Part shown: in pieces, positions 46,055 to 54,314 of the stretch
How the letters are laid out: each line of letters opens with the position of its first letter
How positions within the stretch are numbered: position 1 is the first letter of the stretch
From: Flavobacteria bacterium BBFL7
Lineage (GTDB): Bacteria; Bacteroidota; Bacteroidia; Flavobacteriales; Flavobacteriaceae
Direction of reading: 5' to 3'
Assembly: GCA_000153385.1 (NCBI GenBank)
Contig: CH672375.1
Span: 540,352 to 604,351 of the forward strand
Length of the DNA: 64,000 nt
The notes under the pieces: model-generated
Told to the model about the DNA's origin: nothing
The model's database searches: none
What the model saw: only the letters and a program-made list of their open reading frames with translations
Made by a program: the position numbers and the translations under genes

Positions 46055-46568
46055 TAATAAGTTGGTAGGTGATTTCGTTTTTATATGATGATTCTGTTGC
46101 AATCCAGTCTTTCTTTATTCCGCTTTCGCGAAAGCGTAATTTCTCAAACAACTTTCTACTCGCCACATTATCTTCAGTGATACCAGCATAGAGTTGGTGT
46201 AATCTTAAATGCTTAAACGCATAATCTATCATTAATTGCAATCCTTCTGACGCATAGCCTTTCTGACGATCTGCATGTTGAGATATTACGATTCCTACAC
46301 CAGCACGTTTATGATATGGATCAAAATCATAAAGATCAACAACGCCTACAATCTCTTCTTTTAAATTACAAATAGCCAGTCGCAACTGTTTCACCTCATA
46401 GATATCTCTATGCGCGTTCTCTAGATATTCTCGAATTGTATATTTTGAAAATGGTGTCCAAGTATTACCTACTTCCCATAGTTCAGAATTATTCTCGAGT
46501 CTATATATAAAGTCCATATCTTCCGGATCTACAGCTCTTAAAATACAATGTTGTGACTGTAACATCAT
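46047..46568 (-). CDS. GNAT-family N-acetyltransferase (RimJ/RimL-like)
   Basis: A 173-residue acetyl-CoA-dependent acetyltransferase. CILRAVDPEDMDFIYRLEN is the RimL-type N-terminus; GVGIVISQHADRQKGYASEGLQLMIDYAF holds the acetyl-CoA loop (RQKGYA) and LYAGITEDNVASRKLFEKLRFRESG the C-terminal helix pair. Start ATG 46568 overlaps the dapF stop (ATGA). The iterated palindrome encodes Arg-Phe-Arg-Glu-Ser in the conserved KLxFxExG segment, showing that the repeat can settle in a conserved motif where the amino acids fit. The substrate is unknown; the dapF-GNAT-mltG order is common in Flavobacteria. Confidence 0.9.
   Translation of the reverse strand: MMLQSQHCILRAVDPEDMDFIYRLENNSELWEVGNTWTPFSKYTIREYLENAHRDIYEVKQLRLAICNLKEEIVGVVDLYDFDPYHKRAGVGIVISQHADRQKGYASEGLQLMIDYAFKHLRLHQLYAGITEDNVASRKLFEKLRFRESGIKKDWIATESSYKNEITYQLINE
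46121..46136. repeat. Iterated palindrome, full 16-bp copy (inside GNAT gene)
   Basis: Perfect CGCTTTCGCGAAAGCG; on the coding minus strand read as Leu-Arg-Phe-Arg-Glu-Ser-Gly. Confidence 0.9.
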
Positions 46569-47347
46569 ATGGTAAAAGTTCCTTTAAAAACGGATAAGGC
46601 TGGTCCAATAAGCCATATATTCTTATAACCTGTTTCACTGGCCTCAAAAGAAACTTTTAGCGTTCCACCAGGAGTTTCAAGTTTGACCTCATTTGCATTA
46701 GTATGATTAGTTTTGTGCATGGCTATTGCGACAGCAGTAACACCAGTACCGCAGCTCAATGTTTCATCTTCAACGCCGCGTTCATAGGTACGTACCTTAA
46801 AGGTTTCACGATCTGTAAGCTGTACAAAATTAATATTTGCACCAGTTTTACCATAAATATTATTGCGCAGGTATTTCCCTTCTTGGTAGACGTCTAGGTC
46901 TGCCAGATTTTCAGTTAATTGTACATGATGCGGTGATCCAGTATTAGTATAAACATAACTATTTTCTATTCTCATTTCAGTCACGTCGCTCATTTGTAGA
47001 CTTATTGCAGTAGCATCAATCACTTTTGCATGATGCATCCCATCAATAGCTTCAAAGGTGGCGTCTTGTGAAATAATCTCTAGAAACTGGGCAAAACGCA
47101 CAAGACATCTTCCTCCATTACCACACATTGTGCTTTCTTTACCATCTGCATTAAAATAGACCATTTTAAAATCTGCCGTAGGATGGTTTTCTAATAATAT
47201 AAGTCCATCTGCACCTATGCCAAATTTTCTGTCACACAGGAGTTCTATTAGTTTGGTATCGTTTTTGGAAAAAGATAAATCACGATTATCAATCATGACA
47301 AAGTCATTACCGGTTCCTTGATATTTATAGAAGTGTATGTGGCTCAT
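46565..47347 (-). CDS. dapF: Diaminopimelate epimerase
   Basis: Converts LL- to meso-diaminopimelate for lysine and peptidoglycan synthesis. The two catalytic cysteines are in STMCGNGGRC (about 75) and ETLSCGTGVTA (about 200); YQGTGNDFVMIDNRD at 9-23 is the N-terminal block. Length 260 aa is normal for this family. First gene of the dapF-GNAT-mltG run. A TACCTTTG box (minus strand 47360-47353) ends 5 nt before the ATG. Confidence 0.96.
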   Translation of the reverse strand: MSHIHFYKYQGTGNDFVMIDNRDLSFSKNDTKLIELLCDRKFGIGADGLILLENHPTADFKMVYFNADGKESTMCGNGGRCLVRFAQFLEIISQDATFEAIDGMHHAKVIDATAISLQMSDVTEMRIENSYVYTNTGSPHHVQLTENLADLDVYQEGKYLRNNIYGKTGANINFVQLTDRETFKVRTYERGVEDETLSCGTGVTAVAIAMHKTNHTNANEVKLETPGGTLKVSFEASETGYKNIWLIGPALSVFKGTFTI

Positions 47348-47352
47348 AATTG

Positions 47353-47360
47353 CAAAGGTA
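47353..47360 (-). promoter_or_regulatory. Putative -7 box abutting the dapF start codon
   Basis: Minus strand TACCTTTG, perfect TAnnTTTG, 5 nt before ATG 47347. The nearest upstream TTG leaves a 32-nt spacer, so only the -7 element is supported. Confidence 0.45.
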
Positions 47361-47572
47361 AAGCGAAAAGTTTTTTCTAGACCTTATGCACGCAATTTCT
47401 TAATTATAATGAGACAAAGGTATATTAATGAGGCTGCCATACAACCTTATATAAAAGAAAGGGAATTCTTAAAAACCTTACACTCAACTGTTAAATAAGG
47501 TTAAACTAATAAGTTATGTACAATCACTAAACTAATTTTAAGTTATTAAGTCATAATAGAAAAAGAAAGCAA

Positions 47573-48979
47573 ATGAAAACGTTTATTAAATCTCTAGGAA
47601 TGGCTATTCTAGGTGGAATAGTCGCATTAGGTGGTTACCAATTAGTACAAAATGAAGACTCTAGTACTAGCTTTGTACAACAACCTATTATTGAAAGTCC
47701 ATTACCTGCTACTCCTGTTTCTTACACCGGCAACACATCAATAGCTGGTGTTGACTTTACAGAAGCAGCAGAAAAAACCGTACATTCTGTTGTGCACGTT
47801 ATTAATAAAACGGTCGCACGCGCACCTATGTCTATGGCCGATGTATGGGCAGGACGTACTCCATATCGTGAGGCAATAGGTACCGGAAGCGGTGTAATTA
47901 TTACACCAGATGGATACATTATAACTAATAATCATGTGATTAAGAATTCAAATCACTTGCAAGTGACTTTAAATAATAATCAAACTTATAAAGCAGAATT
48001 AATAGGTGCAGATGAGGAAAGCGACATCGCACTTATAAAAATTGAGACAGATGAAGATTTACCGTTTGTTCCATTTGGTGATTCTAATAATGCAAAAATT
48101 GGTGAATGGGTACTGGCCGTAGGGAATCCATTTAATCTTACGAGTACCGTCACAGCTGGTATCATAAGTGCAAAAGGTCGTGATCTAGAATCAAGAGATC
48201 AAAATATTCAATCTTTTATACAAACTGATGCAGCGGTAAATCCAGGGAATTCTGGTGGTGCGTTAGTGAACACTCGTGGTGAATTGATAGGAATAAATAC
48301 AGCTATTAAATCTCAAACTGGCTCTTATATAGGATATTCGTTTGCAGTACCGTCCAATAATGCGCGTAAAATCATCGAAGATTTCATGGAATTTGGATTT
48401 GTGCAAAAAGGTATGTTAGGTATAAGAGGTACTGATTTAAATGGGACGAATTCGAAAGAATTTGGACTTAATTCTACGGAAGGAATTTATGTAGCAGAAA
48501 TTGTAGAAGATAGTGGTGCCGCAAAAAGTGACCTTAGAAAAGGTGATGTTATTATATCTTTAGATGGTGTTGAAATCAGCAAGTTCTCTGAATTATCTGG
48601 ATATATTAAAACAAAAAATCCAGGTGATGTTGTCAATGCAGAGGTCATTAGAAAAAATAAGCTTATTGCTATACCTATTACGATTACCAGAAATAATACG
48701 GTTACTATCCCACAAATAGAAATGGAATTACGTAATCTAACGAGTGAAGAAAAAAAGATCTTTGATGTAAAAGATGGTGTGAAAATCACCAAGACTATAG
48801 GTAAACTATCACGTTACAACCTCAGCGATTATATTGTCACTAAAGTGAATGATACTGATGTGGCAGATATTGATGACATTCAATCCGTATTAAGGGATGT
48901 TGTCCCTAATGAAACTCTTTTAATTCAAATGAAGAATTCAAAAGGTGAAATTGAACGTTTCCGTTATACGGTAAATTAA
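47573..48979 (+). CDS. degP: Do/HtrA-type periplasmic serine endopeptidase
   Basis: A 468-residue protease/chaperone for misfolded envelope proteins. The N-terminal hydrophobic stretch (SLGMAILGGIVALGGYQLV) is a signal or anchor. Catalytic triad: His121 in ITNNHVI, Asp near 150 in SDIALIK and Ser226 in NPGNSGGAL. Two PDZ domains follow (about 275-365 and 385-468; GIYVAEIVEDSGAAKSDLRKGDVIISLDG). It is monocistronic and ends at a strong bidirectional terminator. Regulation by envelope stress is expected from the family, but no operator is visible. Confidence 0.95.
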   Translation: MKTFIKSLGMAILGGIVALGGYQLVQNEDSSTSFVQQPIIESPLPATPVSYTGNTSIAGVDFTEAAEKTVHSVVHVINKTVARAPMSMADVWAGRTPYREAIGTGSGVIITPDGYIITNNHVIKNSNHLQVTLNNNQTYKAELIGADEESDIALIKIETDEDLPFVPFGDSNNAKIGEWVLAVGNPFNLTSTVTAGIISAKGRDLESRDQNIQSFIQTDAAVNPGNSGGALVNTRGELIGINTAIKSQTGSYIGYSFAVPSNNARKIIEDFMEFGFVQKGMLGIRGTDLNGTNSKEFGLNSTEGIYVAEIVEDSGAAKSDLRKGDVIISLDGVEISKFSELSGYIKTKNPGDVVNAEVIRKNKLIAIPITITRNNTVTIPQIEMELRNLTSEEKKIFDVKDGVKITKTIGKLSRYNLSDYIVTKVNDTDVADIDDIQSVLRDVVPNETLLIQMKNSKGEIERFRYTVN

Positions 48980-48996
48980 TAATGACTTTAAATTAT

Positions 48997-49034
48997 AAAA
49001 AAAGCAGCTCTTAATATTAAGAGCTGCTTTTTTT
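48997..49034. terminator. Bidirectional intrinsic terminator
   Basis: Long perfect inverted repeat (about 17 bp, 48997-49013 with 49018-49034), core GCAGCTCTTAA, flanked by A- and T-tracts, between the convergent protease and csaA genes. Confidence 0.92.
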
Positions 49035-49060
49035 ATATTTATTTACATCTACTACATAAT

Positions 49061-49393
49061 TTAACCAACTCGGTCACCATTACGTGAAGTAGCATCAGGC
49101 TTTAATAATATCACATCTTTATCATCACCTACTACACCTAGAACTAAACATTCACTCATTAATGTAGCAATTTGCTTTTTAGGAAAGTTGACGATAGCGA
49201 TAACCTGTTTTCCTATTAGATCATTTTTATTGTATCGCTTAGTAATTTGAGCGCTACTTTTTTTAATCCCTAATGGTCCAAAATCAATTTGCAAAATATA
49301 TGCTGGATTTCTAGCTTCTGGAAAATTACTAGCAGTTAAGATTGTACCTACTCTCATTTCTACTTTAGTGAAATCCTCCCATGATATTTCCAT
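49061..49393 (-). CDS. csaA: CsaA-like tRNA-binding/export chaperone
   Basis: A 110-residue single OB-fold protein: ISWEDFTKVEMRVGTILTASNFPEARNPAYILQIDFG followed by KKSSAQITKRYNKNDLIGKQVIAIVNFPKKQI and the GD...LKPD end. This is the CsaA/EMAP-II tRNA-binding fold, reported to work as a secretion-related chaperone in some bacteria and to bind tRNA. The ATG overlaps the last base of the preceding gene (49393), so the two are coupled. The tRNA-binding role versus chaperone role cannot be separated here. Confidence 0.9.
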   Translation of the reverse strand: MEISWEDFTKVEMRVGTILTASNFPEARNPAYILQIDFGPLGIKKSSAQITKRYNKNDLIGKQVIAIVNFPKKQIATLMSECLVLGVVGDDKDVILLKPDATSRNGDRVG

Positions 49394-49692
49394 TAATGCA
49401 TTTTCAGCTTTTCAATCATTTCGCGAGATATTGCGACGTCAGCACCATATGCATCTAACAATAACCCTTTCTCTCCATCTGTGCACTCTAGCGCATATAA
49501 TATCATATTATCTCCTGGATTAGTCATCCCTTCAAAACGATAAAATTCTTTTACCTCAATCTCGCCTGCTTTCCATTCTTTCTTTAAATGTTTAGAATGT
49601 ACTCCATCTTCTACTAGATCAAAGTCTATCGTATAGCCTTTTGATTGTAAATCCTCTACGGCCTCTGTTACTGTGTCATATCCTTTTTTCAT
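49393..49692 (-). CDS. Small conserved protein of unknown function
   Basis: A 99-residue cytoplasmic protein: YDTVTEAVEDLQSKGYTIDFDL, then EFYRFEGMTNPGDNMILYALECTDGEKGLLLDAYGA. Relatives in Flavobacteria are often labelled phosphoribosylpyrophosphate synthetase, but the PRPP-binding loop of that enzyme is absent and the protein is a third of the size, so I do not accept the name. Two Gly/Asp-rich turns are the most conserved features. It is translationally coupled to csaA by a one-base overlap. Confidence 0.7.
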   Translation of the reverse strand: MKKGYDTVTEAVEDLQSKGYTIDFDLVEDGVHSKHLKKEWKAGEIEVKEFYRFEGMTNPGDNMILYALECTDGEKGLLLDAYGADVAISREMIEKLKMH

Positions 49693-49782
49693 CTTTTTAT
49701 TTTAAATTTAAATAAAATAAACCCATTCCTTACATCTTTAAAAAAACTTTAAGGTATAGATTTTATGAGATTATAATAAGTT

Positions 49783-49798
49783 CGCTTACGCGAAAGCG
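49783..49798. repeat. Iterated palindrome, 15/16 match (intergenic)
   Basis: CGCTTACGCGAAAGCG between the divergent small conserved gene and the thioredoxin-like gene, 41 bp upstream of the latter start. Confidence 0.8.
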
Positions 49799-49839
49799 TA
49801 ACATAATCACATTTTATACTACTAATCAAAAAAAGCTAA

Positions 49840-50394
49840 ATGGCATTGACACCTTCCACCATGTTGCCTCTTAATACTAAGGCTCCTCATTTTCATTTGT
49901 TAGATACTATCAGCGGTAGTCCATTAACGTATAAAAATATTAAAGGTAAAAAAGGTACTGTTGTAATGTTTATTTGCAATCACTGTCCTTATGTAATTCA
50001 TGTAAATGAAGAAATTGTAAGAATAGCAAATGATTACAGGATACTTGGTTTTGGTTTTGTGGCTATATCGAGTAATAATGTTGTAAAATATCCTCAAGAC
50101 TCACCAGATCTAATGTATAAAACAGCGATGGAAAATGATTATACATTTCCTTATTTATATGATGAAAGTCAAGAGGTTGCCAAAGCGTACGATGCAGCCT
50201 GCACTCCTGACTTCTACCTTTTTGACAGTGAAGATCTTTTAGTTTATCGAGGACAATTAGATGATTCGAGACCAGGAAATGGCATACCACTAACGGGACG
50301 TTCATTAAGAGAGGCGATGGATGCTATTTTAGGAAACAAAATGGTTCCTACGACTCAAAAACCTAGTATGGGTTGTGGTATAAAATGGAAATAA
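49840..50394 (+). CDS. Thioredoxin-family (AhpC/TSA-like) protein
   Basis: A 184-residue protein with a thioredoxin fold: HFHLLDTISGSPLTYKNIKGKKGTVVMFICNHCPYVIHVNEEIVRI. The CNHC pair (about 48-51) sits at the active-site position, followed by VAISSNN and the cis-Pro-like CTPDFYLFD (third Cys). This belongs to the thioredoxin-family group common in Bacteroidetes, possibly thiol peroxidase or reductase. There is no signal peptide, so it should be cytoplasmic. It is monocistronic between divergent and convergent genes. Confidence 0.88.
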   Translation: MALTPSTMLPLNTKAPHFHLLDTISGSPLTYKNIKGKKGTVVMFICNHCPYVIHVNEEIVRIANDYRILGFGFVAISSNNVVKYPQDSPDLMYKTAMENDYTFPYLYDESQEVAKAYDAACTPDFYLFDSEDLLVYRGQLDDSRPGNGIPLTGRSLREAMDAILGNKMVPTTQKPSMGCGIKWK

Positions 50395-50425
50395 TATCTC
50401 AACGATTACAAAAATCCTACTGAAA

Positions 50426-50965
50426 TTACTTGGCTCCTAAATGAATCATGGCAAATACAGCATAATTAATCATGTCTTGATAATTTGCGTCTAGACCTTC
50501 AGAAACAATCGTTTTACCATCGTTATCTTCAATTTGCTTTACTCTCAATAGTTTTTGAAGAATTAAATCTGTAAGAGAACTTACTCTCATATCGCGCCAT
50601 GCTTCTCCATAATCGTGATTTTTATCCATCATTAATTCTTTAGTAATGGAAATATGTCGATCATATAAATCTAGAGATTCTTCAAGTGTTAAATCTGGTT
50701 GTTCTACCACTCCATTTTCTAGTTGTACTAGTGCCATGATTGAGTAGTTAATAATCCCGATAAACTCACTTTCTTGACCTTCATCAACCTTAGACTCAGC
50801 AAGCGTTTGTAGTCCTCTAATACGCTGAGCTTTAATAAAAATTTGATCTGTTAGAGATGGTAATCTTAAGATGCGCCAGGCACTTCCATAATCCTTCATT
50901 TTTTTAGTAAAAAGATCTCTACAGGTTTTTACTACTGCATCATATTGCTGGCTGGTTTGGGACAT
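50426..50965 (-). CDS. DUF1599 (nucleotide modification-associated domain 1) protein
   Basis: Start at ATG 50965 (MSQTSQQYDAV); longer in-frame starts would run into the divergent folP gene and add non-conserved residues. The 179-residue protein is an internal duplication: CRDLFTKKMKDYGSAWRILRLPSLTDQIFIKAQRIRGLQ (about 11-49) and ITKELMMDKNHDYGEAWRDMRVSSLTDLILQKLLRVKQIE (about 105-144). The DYGxAWR-(5)-SLTDxIxxKxxRxxxxE pattern is DUF1599; the family has been linked to nucleotide-modification gene neighbourhoods in phages, but the cellular member has no known activity. Neighbours: divergent folP, which may be relevant through pteridine-nucleotide chemistry (inference). Confidence 0.85.
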   Translation of the reverse strand: MSQTSQQYDAVVKTCRDLFTKKMKDYGSAWRILRLPSLTDQIFIKAQRIRGLQTLAESKVDEGQESEFIGIINYSIMALVQLENGVVEQPDLTLEESLDLYDRHISITKELMMDKNHDYGEAWRDMRVSSLTDLILQKLLRVKQIEDNDGKTIVSEGLDANYQDMINYAVFAMIHLGAK

Positions 50966-51020
50966 AAACGGATAATATTTTGTGTAAATTTCGGCTTTAA
51001 ATTTTAAATACCATAATTTA

Positions 51021-51851
51021 ATGTACACCATCAACTGTAGCGGTAGATTAATCGACCTGTCCATACCACGCGTGATGGGTATAGTTAATGCAACACCCGA
51101 TTCTTTTTATGATGGTGGGAAATTAAAATCTGATTTAGACTTATTGAATCAGGTGAGTAAAATGTTGACTAATGGTGCGACATTTATAGACATAGGCGGT
51201 TATAGCTCAAGACCTGACGGAAAAGACATTTCCATTGAAGAGGAATTAAATCGTGTGATCCCAGTTGTTGATTTATTAGTAAGAGAGTTTAAAAACCTGA
51301 ACTTAAGTGTAGACAGTTTTCGCGCAAGCGTAATAGATCATGCTATACAACATGGTGTTAATATGGTCAATGATATTAGTGCTGGATTGCTAGATCAAAA
51401 TGTAATAAATACAGTAGCTCGACATCAAGTACCCTACATAATGATGCACATGCGCGGCACGCCACAAACTATGAAGTCCATGACTGACTACAGCCATCTT
51501 ATAACAGATATAAACTTATACTTTTCTGAACGTATAGCAACTGCGAGAGCTGCAGGGATTAATGATGTTATCATTGATCCAGGTTATGGGTTTGCCAAAA
51601 CTATTGATCAAAATTTTCACCTGCTTAAAAATCAAAAAACATTAAATACTCATGAAGTACCAGTACTCTCTGGTATTTCACGTAAATCAATGATTTACAA
51701 AACACTAGAGTCCAGCGCATCTCAAGCACTCAACGGGACGAGTGCCTTACATATGATTTGTTTACAGCAAGGTGCTTCTATTTTAAGAGTCCATGATGTA
51801 AAGGAAGCAAATGAAGTCATCCAACTATATCACATGCTAGAAACAAATTAA
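51021..51851 (+). CDS. folP: Dihydropteroate synthase
   Basis: Condenses 6-hydroxymethyl-dihydropterin pyrophosphate with p-aminobenzoate in folate synthesis. GIVNATPDSFYDGG (20-33) is pterin-binding signature one; DIGGYSSRPDG the second; DPGYGFAKT and GISRKS carry the pterin and phosphate contacts. Length 276 aa is typical. The start lies 55 nt from the divergent DUF1599 start; cdaA follows after 27 nt, the same order as in other Bacteroidetes. A degenerate palindrome copy (51316-51330) encodes Ser-Phe-Arg-Ala-Ser. Confidence 0.96.
   Translation: MYTINCSGRLIDLSIPRVMGIVNATPDSFYDGGKLKSDLDLLNQVSKMLTNGATFIDIGGYSSRPDGKDISIEEELNRVIPVVDLLVREFKNLNLSVDSFRASVIDHAIQHGVNMVNDISAGLLDQNVINTVARHQVPYIMMHMRGTPQTMKSMTDYSHLITDINLYFSERIATARAAGINDVIIDPGYGFAKTIDQNFHLLKNQKTLNTHEVPVLSGISRKSMIYKTLESSASQALNGTSALHMICLQQGASILRVHDVKEANEVIQLYHMLETN
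51316..51330. repeat. Iterated palindrome, degenerate copy (inside folP)
   Basis: GTTTTCGCGCAAGCG; two or three substitutions from the consensus, read in frame as Ser-Phe-Arg-Ala-Ser. Confidence 0.5.
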
Positions 51852-51878
51852 ATTATATTTTTACAAAAACCGATCCCA

Positions 51879-52655
51879 TTGGAATTACCAGATTTAAGAA
51901 TTCTCGACGTTATAGATATCTTGTTAGTGGCAGCTCTAACTTTTTATTTATATAGACTGGTAAAAGGAACTCCTGCTATAAATATATTTATAGGAATAGT
52001 AATCATCTATATCATTTACAGCATTACTGAAACACTTAAAATGGAATTGCTAAGTCGTGCATTGGGTGCCTTTACTGGTGCAGGTGTTTTTGCATTGATT
52101 GTTGTTTTCCAACAAGAGATTAGAAAATTTTTACTGATGTTAGGTTCTACAAATTTCACTTCTCGAAAAGGATTTTTAAAACAGTTACATTTTTTCAAAG
52201 ATGATACCGATACAGATCATACAGCTGTTGATCAAATTGTTAAAGCCTGTGAAGAAATGTCTAAAACTTATACAGGAGCTTTAATTGTTATAAAAAGAGA
52301 TGGCTCATTAGACTTTGTAAAAAACTCTGGAGATGAGCAGGATATTGTCGTTAATAGTTCTATTATTAAAAGTATCTTTTTTAAAAACTCACCGCTACAT
52401 GATGGCGCTATGATTATTGAAGGAAATAGGATAACCGCTACTCGTGTTATCTTACCTGTCTCTGACAATAGAAGTATTCCACAACGTTTTGGGTTAAGAC
52501 ACCGCGCTGCAGTAGGTGTCACAGAAAGAAGTAACGCTATTGCACTAGCTGTCAGTGAAGAAACTGGTCAAATTTCTTTAATAAACAACGCTGAATTTGA
52601 AACATTTGAGAATTTAGAAGACCTATCTATTAGGATTAAAAAACATCTTGAGTGA
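51879..52655 (+). CDS. cdaA: Diadenylate cyclase CdaA
   Basis: Membrane-bound enzyme that makes cyclic di-AMP from two ATP. TTG start (51879). Three N-terminal helices (IDILLVAALTFYLY, INIFIGIVIIYIIYS, GAFTGAGVFALIVVFQ) precede the DAC domain with the catalytic DGA (Asp174, SPLHDGAMII) and RHR (about 207, GLRHRAAVGVTE) motifs. The 258-residue length matches CdaA of Bacteroidetes. It sits between folP and two DUF3667 membrane genes; its stop overlaps the start of the first by four bases, so the DUF3667 proteins are good candidates for functional partners. Confidence 0.95.
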   Translation: MELPDLRILDVIDILLVAALTFYLYRLVKGTPAINIFIGIVIIYIIYSITETLKMELLSRALGAFTGAGVFALIVVFQQEIRKFLLMLGSTNFTSRKGFLKQLHFFKDDTDTDHTAVDQIVKACEEMSKTYTGALIVIKRDGSLDFVKNSGDEQDIVVNSSIIKSIFFKNSPLHDGAMIIEGNRITATRVILPVSDNRSIPQRFGLRHRAAVGVTERSNAIALAVSEETGQISLINNAEFETFENLEDLSIRIKKHLE

Positions 52656-53452
52656 AAACATGTAAGAACTGTAAGACTAGATACTCAAATAAATTCAATT
52701 ATTGTCCACATTGTGGTGCGCAATGGCTGGACTACAGACTTACACCTCGTAAAATAACTGCAGAGTTTACGGAACGATATTTAGGTACTGAAAATGTTTT
52801 TATTAAAACCTGTATCACACTATTTAAGTATCCAGAAGATGTTATTAATGGTTACATCACAGGACAACGTAAAAAATACGTGAACGTGATTAACTTCTTC
52901 TTTATTAGCTTAACCTTGTTCGGGATACACATATTTGTTCTTAAAAATTTCTATCCCGAGTTATTAGGTTTTGACAACATAACTTCCAATGAGAAAAATG
53001 CTGAAGAATACCTATCGTATTTCTATGACTACATGGGGCTTTTAACCTCATTATTTATCCCTTTTTATGCATTGACTGGCTGGTTAACATTTTATAAAAG
53101 AACTTATAATTTTGTAGAACATCTAGTGCTATTCGGCTATGTTTTTGGATTAATAAATCTGATAACGGTATTATTAACGCCTGTAATAATTCTTACATCT
53201 CTGAATTATTTTCAAATGTCTTCGGTTCTATCTGTTTTCTCTTTTATTTTAATAGGTTGGTACTACAAAAGAATTTTTAAATTATCATTCTGGAAAACGG
53301 TTTGGAAAACTATTTTAATGACTATTTTGTATTTCATCGTACAATCCGTTATCACTTTAATCATAGGAACGATAATTATAGTAGGAATAGTTATTTTTTA
53401 TCCTGAATTATTAGAAGGAATTAACATCAATTTAAATGGAACGCAACTGTAA
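52652..53452 (+). CDS. DUF3667 zinc-ribbon membrane protein (copy 1)
   Basis: A 266-residue protein starting with GTG at 52652, overlapping the cdaA stop. Residues 1-25 form a zinc ribbon (CKNCKTRYSNKFNYCPHC, two CxxC). DUF3667 core LTPRKITAEFTERYLG and RKKYVNVINFFF follow, then about five membrane helices, for example FFFISLTLFGIHIFVL, VFGLINLITVLLTPVIIL and VQSVITLIIGTIIIVGIVIFY. The family is Bacteroidetes-centred and of unknown function. It overlaps copy 2 by 17 nt. Confidence 0.85.
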   Translation: MKTCKNCKTRYSNKFNYCPHCGAQWLDYRLTPRKITAEFTERYLGTENVFIKTCITLFKYPEDVINGYITGQRKKYVNVINFFFISLTLFGIHIFVLKNFYPELLGFDNITSNEKNAEEYLSYFYDYMGLLTSLFIPFYALTGWLTFYKRTYNFVEHLVLFGYVFGLINLITVLLTPVIILTSLNYFQMSSVLSVFSFILIGWYYKRIFKLSFWKTVWKTILMTILYFIVQSVITLIIGTIIIVGIVIFYPELLEGININLNGTQL

Positions 53453-54257
53453 AAACTGTGGCAGTCTAGTATATGCCGGTAAATCATATTGTGCAGACTG
53501 TGGTGCAAAATGGATTGAAAAACGTATCACTATGCGCAATGTAGGTGTAGATTTTGCCGATATGTATTTAGGCATCGACACTAAATTTGGGCGTAATTTC
53601 ATTGATTTATTCACAAAGCCACATCATGTTATTAATGGATATATAAAAGGTGCTCGCATGAATTATGTGGATGCTATACGTTATGTTTTCATTGCTATAT
53701 TTATGAGTGGTATTTATATGTTTGTAGTAAAAACATTTAATATAGATATTACTGGTGGTTTAGCTAACAATGATAACTTCTACAGGTCGATTGGATATAC
53801 GGAAGAAAGAATAATTGAGACTAATAAGATCAATGCAGTAGTTTTTGAATTTATTACAAAGTATCAAGGTTTCATCGTGTTCATGACCTTACCTATACTA
53901 GCACTTATAGGTCGCATTACCTTCTGGCGCAATAAGAAATATAATTTCACAGAACATTTGGTATTTCACATGTACACCTACAGTCATTTTGTAATTGTGA
54001 CCACACCTATTTCTATATTATTAAGTTTTATTGACGTTGATGTATTGATGATGTGGTCCATGCTGGCCTATCCAATGCTATTTATCTACAATACATATTG
54101 CTATAAAAAATGTATGTACTTGAACTGGCAAGAAGCTATACTTAAAGCACTCATTGCCGTACTTGTATCAATCGCATTAGCAGTGATATCCTTTGTTGTT
54201 GGTATATTGCTTACAGTTATCGGTGTAGTAATTTATAAGAAATACATAAATCCTTAA
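53436..54257 (+). CDS. DUF3667 zinc-ribbon membrane protein (copy 2)
   Basis: A 273-residue paralogue of the preceding gene: zinc ribbon CKNCGSLVYAGKSYCADC at 4-21, KRITMRNVGVDFADMYLGID then MNYVDAIRYVFIAIFMSGIYMFVV, and further helices (VSIALAVISFVVGILLTVIGVVIY). Order, length and topology match copy 1, but sequence identity appears modest, so the tandem duplication is old. The 17-nt overlap with copy 1 suggests that the two are made together and may form a hetero-oligomer. No function is known. Confidence 0.85.
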   Translation: MERNCKNCGSLVYAGKSYCADCGAKWIEKRITMRNVGVDFADMYLGIDTKFGRNFIDLFTKPHHVINGYIKGARMNYVDAIRYVFIAIFMSGIYMFVVKTFNIDITGGLANNDNFYRSIGYTEERIIETNKINAVVFEFITKYQGFIVFMTLPILALIGRITFWRNKKYNFTEHLVFHMYTYSHFVIVTTPISILLSFIDVDVLMMWSMLAYPMLFIYNTYCYKKCMYLNWQEAILKALIAVLVSIALAVISFVVGILLTVIGVVIYKKYINP

Positions 54258-54276
54258 CCATAAAGCTTATAGATTA

Positions 54277-54290
54277 GCTTTCGCAAAAGC
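54277..54290. repeat. Iterated palindrome, degenerate copy (intergenic)
   Basis: GCTTTCGCAAAAGC between the convergent DUF3667 and ABC transporter genes; one core substitution and missing outer bases. Confidence 0.5.
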
Positions 54291-54314
54291 GAATATTAAA
54301 TAAACTATCCGATA

